Source: Rhabdornis inornatus
Taxonomy: Eukaryota > Chordata > Aves > Passeriformes > Rhabdornithidae
DNA length: 64,000 nt
Assembly (NCBI GenBank): GCA_013397075.1
Contig: VWZS01001985.1
Span: 62,001 to 126,000 of the forward strand
Direction of reading: 5' to 3'
The position numbers and the translations under genes were made by a program. Positions 1-10,478 of the stretch are shown piece after piece. Within the stretch, counting starts at the first letter, position 1. Each line of letters opens with the position of its first letter. The notes under the pieces are model-generated. The model was not told the origin of the DNA and did not search any database. It worked only from the letters and a program-made list of their open reading frames with translations.

Positions 1-91
1 TGGGGTTGTTGGGGTGTCTGTGCAGGGCTGGGGGCTGCCCTGCCTGATCCTGGGGGTCCCTCCCAGCCCAGGACATTCTGTGATTCCATGG
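1..91 (+). mobile_element. CR1 LINE 3' end, cut by window edge
   Basis: The first 91 bases read as the sense 3' end of a CR1 retrotransposon: tggggttgttggggtg, then cctgatcctgggggtccctc, then a terminal cattctgtgattcc. The same subfamily lies in opposite orientation at 58.9 kb, where the complementary strings tcacagaaccacagaatatcc and caacaaccccacc occur. The 5' part is outside the window. CR1 copies are normally 5'-truncated and lack poly-A; this fits. Confidence 0.8.
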
Positions 92-2533
92 ACAAGCTTC
101 ACTGATACTGAAACATTCAGAATCTCTGTGCACTTCTGGAATTTGCAAGCTCCAGAATAACTTCTGCACCTTTGCCACACCCTGACACCTGGCTGTCACC
201 TTCACGGGGTTAGCTGGAACCAGAGGGGACAGAGGTGGTTTTGCCCTCGTGCCAGGCACTGGCGTGGGACAGTGACACTGCAGAGAGAGCATGTGCCATG
301 TGCTGAACCAGCACCCCAGGGATGAGACAGGGACTGCAGGAGGTTGTTTTTCCATGGAAATGACTGTGCCTGGCAGGCTGTACCCAGGAGGCACAACTGT
401 TTTCCATCACATTCTGCACTTCATACAAGACAGACTTCTCACCAGAATATCAATATCAGCTTTGGTTTGTTTGTTTGGTTGGGCTTTTTTTCTGAAGCAC
501 TGTCTCACAAGGAGGAAATAATTGTGATACTTGACTATACTGCAGCCTTTCTAGCAGTTTAAGACTATTTTAAGATTAGATAATTAAGATAAACTCAATG
601 ATGAAGTCCCAGCTGGAATAAAGATGTTGTTTATCTGAAAACACTCATCTGTGGCAAAAACTAATAGAATTTCCCAGAACAGATACAACAATTAATATGG
701 ATTAAAAAAAAAAAAAGGCATTATTTAACTAGCAGATGTAATTTTATTAGCACAGAAACTAAAAACAATCCAAGTGAGTGGACTTGGTTTCAGATATACA
801 GATTGAACTGGAGTTGTGTAAGTTAGGTTTTGGTTTAATGTTCTTTCCTCAGACCTGGTGATGATACAACCACAGATCATCTGCATCCAGCTGCAGGACA
901 AGTGTGAACAGAGATTTTCTGAAGTCTCTTGGACTTTCAGGCCTATATCCCACTCAGACTTTCATGACCTGAATCCCAGTCACAGCACCAGCTTTTCAGG
1001 GTTACAGTGGTGACCCTGCTCCTCACACCAGCAGCAGAGCTCAGAGCCAGCTGTGCTGGCAGATGTCTCACCTCTCCAGAGCTGACTGCCACAACACCTC
1101 TGTAATGGAGGAACTACCACAGACATGGAATTGAGGGCACTCTCAGCTGAAAACAAGGAATTGCAAACCTGAGCTGTTAAAGTGACCTCTCTCCCCAGTG
1201 CTGACAGCAGCCCCTGGGAACACTGAACTCGTGGTGACAGCACAGGCTGGGTGCCTCGAGTCAAAATTACAACAGTTATTAGCAGATCCTCAGCTAAATG
1301 ATCTGATTTTATTTTTTTAACCTGAATTGAATGATGGAGGCAGTAATAGGATGTCCTCAAGAGAAAAATGACTAATGACACAGAATATTATTTTCTTGCC
1401 AATGTCACCAAAGCTTTCTTGGGATGGCTGGAAGACACCGTGGTGAGGAAAGAAATGAAACACTGTTTACTGCTATTTAGGAAAAGAAAATAATTTCTTT
1501 CTGAAGGCGTTTGGACACCAGTTTCGTGCACCAGAAGACTGTGAAACCATAGTTTCACTGTAGGAAAAGTTTGATTGCTCTTGAGTGAGGTTCCCACACT
1601 GAAGAAATCTCATCCAAACCACAGAGTCTGAGGGTGGTGCTAAGGCAGGCTCCAAACGCTGCCTCCTGTTCTGCACATATCTGTTATTTATTCTTTGGAA
1701 CTAGAAGTTCTGTGATGACATTGCTGGATCCTCACAGCTGGTGAAGCCCTGCTCAATTCATTCTTTTTCCAACTTGGAGCGGCCTGAGCATTCCATGCTT
1801 TCCTTCACTGCACCTCCCAGGCTCTGTTTTGCTTGATTAAGGAAGCTACACACTCCAGTCTACACATGGTAAAAATTCTCAATTATGCCAAATCTCCTTA
1901 TAGCCCTTCTTTACATCTGTGATCTGCTGAATCAATCTCTCCTCTGAAGGAGTTCCTGTGCTGTCCAGGTGGAATCACCTTCCAGAATACTCCAGATAAA
2001 GTAATTTTGGATCTGTCTAACACATTCCTGTTTTGCCATCTTGCCTTACAGAAAGACATTCTCTTTGCAGAAGCACATCTCAGACTCATCTCAATCTCCT
2101 GGTTTTAATGCTCCAGCAGCTTCTTGTCACTTCCAACTGATTTCAAATCTTAAACCAAAAAAACTAATTAGTCCCGAGATGCATGAACTTGCATTCTGTA
2201 ATGCTAAATTACATCCCATTTTTTTTATTTCATCACATTTCAAAATCCTAATTCCTCCTGTCTGATAATTTTATCCTCCTCCAGCTGTGTGTGAGGGACT
2301 ACCTATAATAGAAGACTCCTTGATTTTATGTTCAGAGCAGCAGTGAAATAAACTAAGATTTCAAAAATTATCATTTAACATCAGTTAGGATTCCTCCAGC
2401 CTCATCTAGTAGAAAGGTATGGAAAAAGCTTACAATGCCCCAGGTAGTCCTAGACACACACATTTAACTCATTTGTCCATAGCAATGCTCTTAAACTTGG
2501 GTTAAATTTACCACACTATGTTTTCCAAACCAG
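92..2533. other. Non-coding stretch, no gene seen
   Basis: No ORF here exceeds about 133 codons and none has a recognisable domain. The only visible structure is an A-rich run near 703-717 and scattered AT-rich sequence. No CpG cluster, tRNA-like cloverleaf or tandem array was seen. Confidence 0.6.
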
Positions 2534-2656
2534 TCACAGAATCCTGGAATGGTTTGGGTTGGAAGGGACCTTAGAGCTCATCCAGTTCCAGCACCCTGCC
2601 ATGGGCAGGGACACCTTCCACTGGAGCAGGCTGCCCATCCCTGGGCACTGCATTCC
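2534..2656 (-). mobile_element. CR1 LINE 3' fragment
   Basis: Begins tcacagaatcctggaatgg, followed by gggttggaagggacctt and ccatgggcagggacacct, the reverse complement of the CR1 3' untranslated end. The element therefore lies on the minus strand with its 3' terminus at 2534. Similarity fades after about 2656, consistent with 5' truncation. The inner end carries ccatccctgggcact, which also occurs in the 37.8 kb minisatellite unit. Confidence 0.88.
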
Positions 2657-3794
2657 AAACACACAAATAATCTCTTGGTATCATCCAGGTAAAGAGTGCA
2701 TCCATGTACCAACTCCTTGTAAAGTCTGTCTTTTAGGATCTATGTTAGTATTTCCAAAAACCTACAATTTAAATTAAACCTCTCTAGCTTTAGCAATCAA
2801 CATTAAAAGATTCAGTAGTGAATAAAAGAATTTATACCCTGTTGGACCAATCCTCCATCCTTCAATTCCACACTTTACATTACTGAAAGTGTCAGTTATG
2901 TGATTTAATATCTTAGATAAAGTCAGTGCACTAACATGCTGGTACTAATTAAACAGGGCAGTTATAAAATAGAACCTGACTTTCAGTCCTGGCAAACTGA
3001 CAGCGTTTCACAGGTAAGAAGGTGACAGTGAGAAACACAAAAAAAGCAGAGTTGCTCTAAAACCTTTCCTTTAACAAGCTCCACTTGACTTCCCCAAACT
3101 TGCAGTTACTGTTTTGATATGAAGGATCAATAATCTAGAATCAGTAACTCATTATTACCTCTACTAGTTACTACAAAGGTAGATTTTTGCCTTATTGAAT
3201 TTTGGGAGAATTCCACACACTGAGCAGAAATGCTGGTTCTTACCCCAGCTTTGCATGTTTAATTTTTATATACATATAACAAGTATATTCATATACAGAC
3301 CTAGGGAAAGATCCTATCCTCTTTCTGCTAACTGTCACATTCAGGGAGTTGATATGCATTACAGCTGGTACTCACAGTTATTTCCCTTCATAGTGTAAAA
3401 AACCTGTGTACAAACACGAGGGCAACAGGTAACTCACCAAGAACAGCAGCTGGGGGTGCTTGGTCAGGAAACAAATGGAAACTTGGTGAAAGCATTAGGT
3501 CTGTCCCTTGTTTTATAGAACAGTGAGGTGGTGCTGTACAGTCTTTGGGATATGATCAAAAAAGTGTCAAAGCACAGAAACAGAACTCAAGTGCTTTCTA
3601 AGGTGATTTTGATGAATCCCAGTGGACCAGACTATCATAAAGCTTATTACTAATTGAACAGGGATGTGGCAATGAGGAGTACAAATCATGCACCGTGACT
3701 GTTTCCCTCTACTGGTGCACAGTGCATTTATACTGGAGTGGAAGAGATGTCACCCACAGCAAAAAACTTAACATTTCCTGAGAGACTGCTCAGA
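2657..3794. other. Non-coding AT-rich stretch, no gene seen
   Basis: AT-rich sequence with short chance ORFs only (67-72 codons). No repeat family was recognised. Confidence 0.55.
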
Positions 3795-3852
3795 GAAAAA
3801 CAAAACAAAACAAAACAAAACAAACAAAAAAACCAAAACAACAACAAACACC
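3795..3852. repeat. (AAAAC)n A/C-rich simple repeat
   Basis: Five-base aaaac units in tandem, decaying into caaacaaaaaaacc and acaacaaac. This is a low-complexity tract just upstream of a CR1 fragment. Confidence 0.85.
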
Positions 3853-3917
3853 AACCCCACTTCATTTTGTAATACCTTTACACATTCACAAAAAGAAGAT
3901 ATTTGAACACATGAAAA

Positions 3918-4074
3918 TCACAGAAACACAGGATGGTTTGGTTTGGAAAGGACCTTAAAGCCCATCCAGCCCCACCCCTGCCATGGCAGGGACACCTTCC
4001 ACTGTCCCAGACTGCTCCAAGCCCTGGCCTGGGACACTTGCAGGGATCCAGGGGCAGCCACAGCTGCTCTGAAC
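3918..4074 (-). mobile_element. CR1 LINE 3' fragment
   Basis: Diverged CR1 3' end on the minus strand. tcacagaaacacaggatgg is followed by gtttggaaaggaccttaaa, ccatggcagggacacct, and ggatccaggggcagccacag. It ends near the ctgctctga string at about 4074. The terminal motif is more decayed than in the 2.5 kb copy, suggesting an older insertion or a different subfamily. Confidence 0.85.
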
Positions 4075-6004
4075 AGATAAACTCCCAGTCTACGAGGGAA
4101 TTCAGTTTATTTAAAACATTGTTTAATTTTTCAGTCAGCTCAGCAAATTTCTGGACTCCTATGAAGGTCACATAATTTTATCCATTAATCCATGATTTTC
4201 TACAACAGCCTAAAGAAAGCCTTTACTTGCTTCCAGTGAGCTTTGTGGGCTTCATGCACTCAAAAAGGGAAAGGTTTCTAGGAAATACAGGAAGCAGTTT
4301 ACTGAATGATCTGTTTTTTACATTTTTTAATTATTATTAAGTTTTTAAACTATGTTCCTTTTCTATGTGACTTTTAAAAACCCATGATCTGCCTGAAACC
4401 CCACACACCACAGGCATATAAAGAGACTTCATTAAAATATAATATTCTTATTTTAATCTTTAAATTATTAAAATTGCTGCCACTCAGTACCAGCATTTTG
4501 AGGCAATTATAAAGTGTTTTCTAAGAGTTTAAAATCTTTTTGGCTAAGATATCAATCACAGGCCTTTTTCAAAAATGTCCCCTGGAATGGATATTCATCC
4601 TTTTTCCTTATGCTGCAGATGAAAACTATATACCCAGCTGAATATGCAACTTTCCATTACTTGTACTATCATAGCACCCCAGAGACCTGAGTGAGGGCCA
4701 GAACGTGATCAAATGCAGGTTATTGAGCTCAAGCCTTTCACTTCTCTGGAATCTCTATTACACTCTAAAGTCCACAGTAATGCATTCCCTGGATGGATGA
4801 GATGCTGGCAGTGTGCTGGGAGAGCAGCAGTGTAGGATTAATGCAAGGAGTCCAAGATGTGCTGCAAGCACTGATTTACCTGCTGGAACTCTGCTTTCCT
4901 GTGTCTGAGCCCACACTGCCAGCCATCCTTGGGAGAGGGGGAGTCTTTGGAGGGGAAAGTTGGAGGATTATAAACCATTTTACTTTTGCTACAATTTGTT
5001 TCCTAAAACACAGTTTAAAAGCTTCACTGGACAATAATGATGACCAAGCCATTTGAACATAATTTTGCTTTTCCTTTTAGGTTACATCCCTGTGCTGGGG
5101 ACACAGGAAAAGAGATCTCTGGGAATCAGACATTGTGTACAAACACCAGAGCACCTCTTTCCTGCACTTCCACCCCAATATACAGCATTTAGCTTGGTAC
5201 AATACATTCAGGGGGTTTTAACAGCCTGGCTGGTACCTTAATTCCCCATCTGAGAACCCCCCAAGTTTACACCCACTACTTCCCAGGCAAGTAAAGAAGC
5301 AGTTGCCATCAATTCACCAGTTCTGACTAGCCTGCTCACCAGGCTCATCCACAAAGGTGTCACAGGTTTTTAAATCAAAGGCTCCAGCTGTTTGTTTTGA
5401 TTCCTTCTGTCCTGACTCCTTCATGGCACTGCAAGGCAGACTTCAGACACTGACAACTACAGATAAAGAAAAATAAAGAGGAATTCAAGTCTGAAGATTT
5501 GTCCATCTCCTGTTCTCACACAATCTTTACCTAATTCAGGTCATCAGGTGTTTTCATTACTCCTCAAAACAATCACACTGCTGTTGCCAGCCAAGTATCA
5601 CACTTGATCTGCCTGGAAGATCCAAAAACTGCACTGAAAGTCTGAACCACCATGAGCTTCACCCTGCCACCTATAAAGACGGACAAGGTACAGGAATGAT
5701 GGTTATTCTTGTGCTACAGCTCCTGGAAAACTACAAAGTAATGGATCTCTAACTTCTTCAGAGATCTCAGATCTTCAACATAAAGTTTAAACCTAATTTT
5801 CAACCAAAAAAATACTTTCTAAGCAAAGAATTTCTGTTTCTTTTTTTCCTCCCTGAGGTATGAAACATTGCATTGAAATAAATCAAATGCTCTGATCCTG
5901 TATCATTCATTTACTTCTATTTTCAGGTTGTTTTGCAGCAAGAAAGAGAGTATGGATTTCCACCTCTGAGCATTTTTGCAGATTCCAAAGCTTCCCGGCA
6001 GTTA
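4075..6004. other. Non-coding stretch, no gene seen
   Basis: AT-rich, with the longest chance ORF 87 codons (4793-5056, plus). That ORF has no domain, no family resemblance and no supporting splice context that I can recognise. No mobile element was identified. Confidence 0.55.
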
Positions 6005-6760
6005 ATCACAGAATCATGGAATGGTTTCAGTTGGAAGGCACCTTAAAAATCATCTTGTTCCAACCTCCTGCCATGGGCAGGGACACCTTCCACTGTCCCA
6101 GGCTGCTCCAAGCCCCAATGTCCTTGGACACTTCCAGGGATCCAGGGGCAGCCACAGCTGCTCTGGGCACCCTGTGCCAGGGCCTCCCACCCCCATAGGG
6201 AGAAATTTCCTTCTAATATCTAATCTAAAACTACAGTTCTCAGTTTGAAGTCATGCCCCTTGTCCCGTCCCTCCATCCCTTGTCCCCATTCCCTCTCCAG
6301 CTCTCCTGGAGCCCGTCAGGCTCTGGAAGGGGCTCTGAGGCCCCCATGGAGCCTTTTCTTGTTCAGGCTGAACAGACCCAGCTCTCTCAGCCTGTCTTTA
6401 TAGGAAGTGTTCCAGCCCTGTAACCAGTTTGGTGGCCTCCTCNGCCTCCCACCCCCATAGGGAGAAATTTCCTTCTAATATCTAATCTAAAACTACAGTT
6501 CTCAGTTTGAAGTCATGCCCCTTGTCCCGTCCCTCCATCCCTTGTCCCCATTCCCTCTCCAGCTCTCCTGGAGCCCGTCAGGCTCTGGAAGGGGCTCTGA
6601 GGCCCCCATGGAGCCTTTTCTTGTTCAGGCTGAACAGACCCAGCTCTCTCAGCCTGTCTTTATAGGAAGTGTTCCAGCCCTGTAACCAGTTTGGTGGCCT
6701 CCTCTGGACTCTGTCCAACAGGTCCATGTCCTTCCTATGCTGGGGACCCAAGTGTCCCTG
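6005..6760 (-). mobile_element. CR1 LINE with ORF2 C-terminal remnant and internal duplication
   Basis: The longest CR1 copy in the window. Its 3' end is at tcacagaatcatggaatgg (6005), followed by the 3' UTR and, further 5' on the minus strand, a remnant of the ORF2 C-terminus. That remnant reads DRLRELGLFSLNKKRL in the frame covering roughly 6580-6760, resembling the conserved CR1 ORF2 C-terminal RELGLFSLEKRRL segment. The coding part is truncated and non-functional. A 261-bp part (6182-6442) is repeated as 6444-6704, separated by a single N, so the true element may be 262 bp shorter. Confidence 0.88.
6182..6704. repeat. 261-bp direct duplication around a one-base gap
   Basis: 6182-6442 and 6444-6704 look identical over 261 bases, starting gcctcccacccccataggg and ending ggtggcctcctc, with only the N at 6443 between them. 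An apparently perfect copy on both sides of an N inside an interspersed repeat is the usual mark of a scaffolding or gap-closing overlap that was not merged. A real tandem duplication is possible but less likely. Confidence 0.9.
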
Positions 6761-9177
6761 CCCTGGCTGTGCCACAGGTCCCTGTGCCCTTTGTTGTGCC
6801 AAGTGCCAGCTGTTCATGGCCTCTTTGGGCTCCCACCTGAGCCCTGCATGGATCCCTGCATGGATACCAGCAGCTCCTCTGGCTCCACACACACAAACCC
6901 TGCTTTGGAGAGCCCAGCCCTGCCCATACTGAGCACGGGGACAGCACCAGCAGCTCATTCCCCACCCCAGCCATCCCAGCTCATTCCCNCAGGCTGTAAT
7001 TCCCAGGCACATGCTGCTGTCATGTTCACATTCACCTGTGAGCAAATTTAACACCTGTGACTATAAAGCCTTCATCTACAACTGAGGTTTAAAATTCCCT
7101 GAAAGGCAAACAGCATTGGAAACACTTCCATAATGTGAGGTTGTGGGACAGACACATCAACAAACAATTCAAATGCATCCTGATGTGACTACATTAAAAT
7201 AATCGATAAGATCTATCAATTAGCAGATCAGGCATTTCCCTTTCAAATTCTACCTTGGAAAAGAAAGTTAAGTAGAGGAATAATCATATTACTCTTCCAG
7301 AAAAAGCAGTATTTTTGGAAAAGACAATGTTTTACTGGTCAGTACTTACCATCACTTTAGATTATGTGAAAAAGTCTTTCAGTGTTACTTTATAGACCTT
7401 TTAATAGAATTGTCTACCATTAAGGAAAATGCTGCATTACTTTTACTAAGTGCTTTTCACTTAGCTGTGAGAAACTTAAATACTGAGAGACTTTCAATTT
7501 GGGCTTGTTTGCAGACCTCCCTAACATTACACACAGGAAGAGTGAGCCAGGCAAGTAAATTAAAGTAGGAGCAGGACATACACATGGAAAGACAAGAGTT
7601 TGAAGACCTCATTTGACAGCTGCTCAGTATATTAGGAAAATGTGGTTTAGCTCCAGCAGTGGCCTCTGATAATGGATTTTCTGAAGAACAATTTCAATAC
7701 TGCTTTTAAAACTCTGAGTTGAATTAACGGTGCTTGAAAACCTCTGACACAACTGCATTGTCTCTCCTTTGTTTCCCTGCTGTAATAAACTGACCACAAA
7801 CTGTGTGACCTCCCCTCCTTTGTCACCAGCAGCTCTGGGTTTCATCTCTCAGACTCTTTCATGTTTTCTTCTGGTAGTAGCAGCACAGAGTTCAAATCAA
7901 GACGTAGGATCAGAAAGCAATGTTTGTGCTTTCCCTACTCATTTTCCCTTTTAACTGATAATCCTCGGTGGAAAAAAAATAACTGCTTAAATTTAATTAA
8001 TGGAGCTGAAAATTTCAGTTAAGAAGTCAACTACAGAATCACAAAAATTAAATTGAAGTAAGTGTGCAGCTCATGACCTTGCCACTGTTGTAAATGAGCA
8101 AATGTTCTCACTGTACCAATGCCTGAGTGAAAGCAAAGGTTTAATTGCATTTTTTCTGTGGTACAAGTGGACATATTAAAACTAAGCATGGGAAGAGAGG
8201 GGAGTTAATTTGATAAATCTAGGGCTGCAGAAAGGACAGCTGGTACTTAAAAAGCAAAATAGTACAGTGTGAGCTTCCCCTCTCTGTCCCTTCCAACTTA
8301 CTCTTATCAAAGCATCCCAGAGCTCTGCCAAGCTTTATCACCCTTTCCACTGACACTGCTGATCCATACAAATGTCCATGAGGGCTGTTCAGAGACCCAA
8401 ACCCAAACATGCTGGGGTTTTTTGTGTAGATCCTTTCCCTCCTTCTTCCAAGAGCAAAACCCTTGACCTTCCTGAGAAATTACAAAAATCTGGGGAGAAG
8501 GGGTTGAACCAAAACAAAATAAACCAAACAACAGGAATTTTTTTCATGACTGTGTAAGAAAATGTCCCCTGGTTGCAATTACTGTCATGCAGCAGAGTTG
8601 GTGAGATGCTGGGACTTGAACCTGTCGTGGCATTGCACAAGAGCCCCTGCAAGTCCCCAGCTTTAATCCAGTTTCACAAGCAGGAATGTCACTTAATCCC
8701 TTGGTAAATTGCTTTTAAAAAGATTGCTAAGTATGAAGAGCTCTCTAGCAGTCCAAGTTAGATATCAGACAGTTGCCAACTTCATGAAAGAGAACCCAGA
8801 AGTGCCAAACTCAATTTCATCCCGTTCTGCCAGCGTTCCACAATCTCCTGGTGTTTTTATCCCTTTCATGATGCTGGCACGCAGTGGAGCAGCAATAACC
8901 TTTCCCACAAACACAATTTAAATGGCAGAGCCTGTGTAGGTGCAAAAACTTGAACTCAGTGGAAAGCTTTTGCTTGTGCACCTGCCCACAAAAACTTCAC
9001 CTTAACCCTACTGAGGAGTAGCTTAAAAACAATCTGCCACTTTGAACAGGTACCCCACAAAGCCCTCCCTGCCGTGCACTCAAGGACTGACTACGGAAAC
9101 TTCTGTGGCTAAAGGGAAATGTAACAGAAATATGAATGTCCTAAAGATGCCTCATCCTGTTGTCTCCTAACATATAC
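6761..9177. other. Non-coding stretch with a second N gap at 6989
   Basis: Beyond the recognisable CR1 homology the sequence stays GC-rich to about 6990, where another single N occurs. Just before that N, cagctcattccc is repeated 26 bases apart (6951-6962, 6977-6988), so this junction may also be imperfect. From 7000 onward the sequence is AT-rich with short ORFs (up to 87 codons) and no recognisable gene. Confidence 0.55.
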
Positions 9178-9395
9178 TGGATATTAAGAAGAAATTCTTC
9201 CCTGTGAGGGTGGGCAGGCCCTGGCACAGGGTGCCCAGAGCAGCTGTGGCTGCTCCTGGATCCCTGGAAGTGTCCAAGGCCAGGCTGGACACTGGGGCTT
9301 GGAGCAACCTGGGACAGTGGAAGGTGTCCCTGCCCTGAGAATAGATGAATTTTAAGGTCCCTTCCAACTCAAACCATTTTATGATCCTGTGATAT
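9178..9395 (+). mobile_element. CR1 LINE 3' fragment
   Basis: Sense CR1 3' UTR: gatattaagaagaaattctt, ccctgtgagggtggg, cagagcagctgtggctgc, gtgtccaaggccaggctgg, aaggtcccttccaactc, then the terminal ttttatgatcctgtgat. 5'-truncated at about 9178. It is one of four plus-oriented copies. Confidence 0.9.
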
Positions 9396-10267
9396 TTGTT
9401 AACCACACAGAATTTGTGTTTACTGAAAATTCCTGTGCTCTTTCCTCCACATCCCATCCTGCATTAAGCATCTGGGATATTCTGGATTTTGGGGTGTTTG
9501 TGTTGGGTTGTTTGTTTGGTTTGTTGCTTTTGTGGGTTTTATTTCCTTATAAAACAGATCTAAAATAACTGAAGATTATTGAATTTCAAATACCAAAAGC
9601 CTGATAAAAATTCCAGCCAGCAGCTGCTGTTCACAAGCAGCACTCTGGAGACAGACCACCACGGGATAGTGGGAGGGAAGGAAACAGCAGGGCAGCAAAA
9701 TTCATTTGCTTTGCTGCAGTTTGCATGGGAGCTTCCCTGTGCCAGCACCACCTGCAGCTCTGAGCATCATCTGGCAAAGAAAATTAGGTGGGAGAATAAG
9801 CACAGCCATTTCTCCAGCCAGCACAAGCATGGAGAAGCCGTGGCCATCAGGAGCACAAATCACCTTCTCTGTTACCTGAGCTGCACTTAGGAGAGCCAGG
9901 ATCCCTTCTGCATTCACACAATAGAGGAATCCAAGCAGCTTTTGCTCCTCAAGGAATCCTCATGCTCAGTGCATTCAGGCAATGCATGATCTTGTAATTT
10001 AGGAATTCCTCAGAGGGTGTTTGATTGTTCTAGAGGAACACAAGTGACTTTAAAACGTCTTTCAAATTAAACAGCATCAGTTCCCCTCAGAGGATGAGTT
10101 AGATATGAGTCTGCTTTACAACACAGAAAGAGATTGCTGTGACCAGTGTTCCCTGGGAGGAAATTCCACAAGTAGTGTAGAAATGGAAAATTCTCCATGT
10201 TCCTAATGTTTCCCACAAATCCAAGTGTCACCATGTTGAAATGCAAAGTTGTGTTCCACCTCTAAAA
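9396..10267. other. Non-coding stretch with G/T-rich tract
   Basis: Contains a T/G-rich low-complexity tract at about 9483-9546 (gtttgtgttgggttgtttg). The rest is unique-looking. The longest chance ORF is 103 codons (9579-9890, plus), without a recognised domain. Confidence 0.55.
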
Positions 10268-10478
10268 TTCACAGAATCATTTAGGTTGGAAAAGACCTCC
10301 AAGATGATTGAATCCAACCATTCCCCAACACTGCCACGGCCTCCACTAACCCCTGTCCCCAAGTGCCACATCTACACACCTTTCCAATCCCCCCAGGGAT
10401 GGTGACTCCACAACTGCCCTGGGCAGCTGTGCCAGAGCTTGACAGCCCTTTCCAAAAAAACTCTTCCTAAACCTCCTC
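10268..10478 (-). mobile_element. CR1 LINE 3' fragment, different subfamily
   Basis: ttcacagaatcatttaggtt, ggaaaagacctccaagatga, and cccaacactgccacggcc are the reverse complement of a CR1 subfamily distinct from the copies at 2.5, 6.0 and 40.2 kb. The body ends ttccaaaaaaactcttcctaa near 10478. Oriented minus with its 3' end at 10268. Confidence 0.88.
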
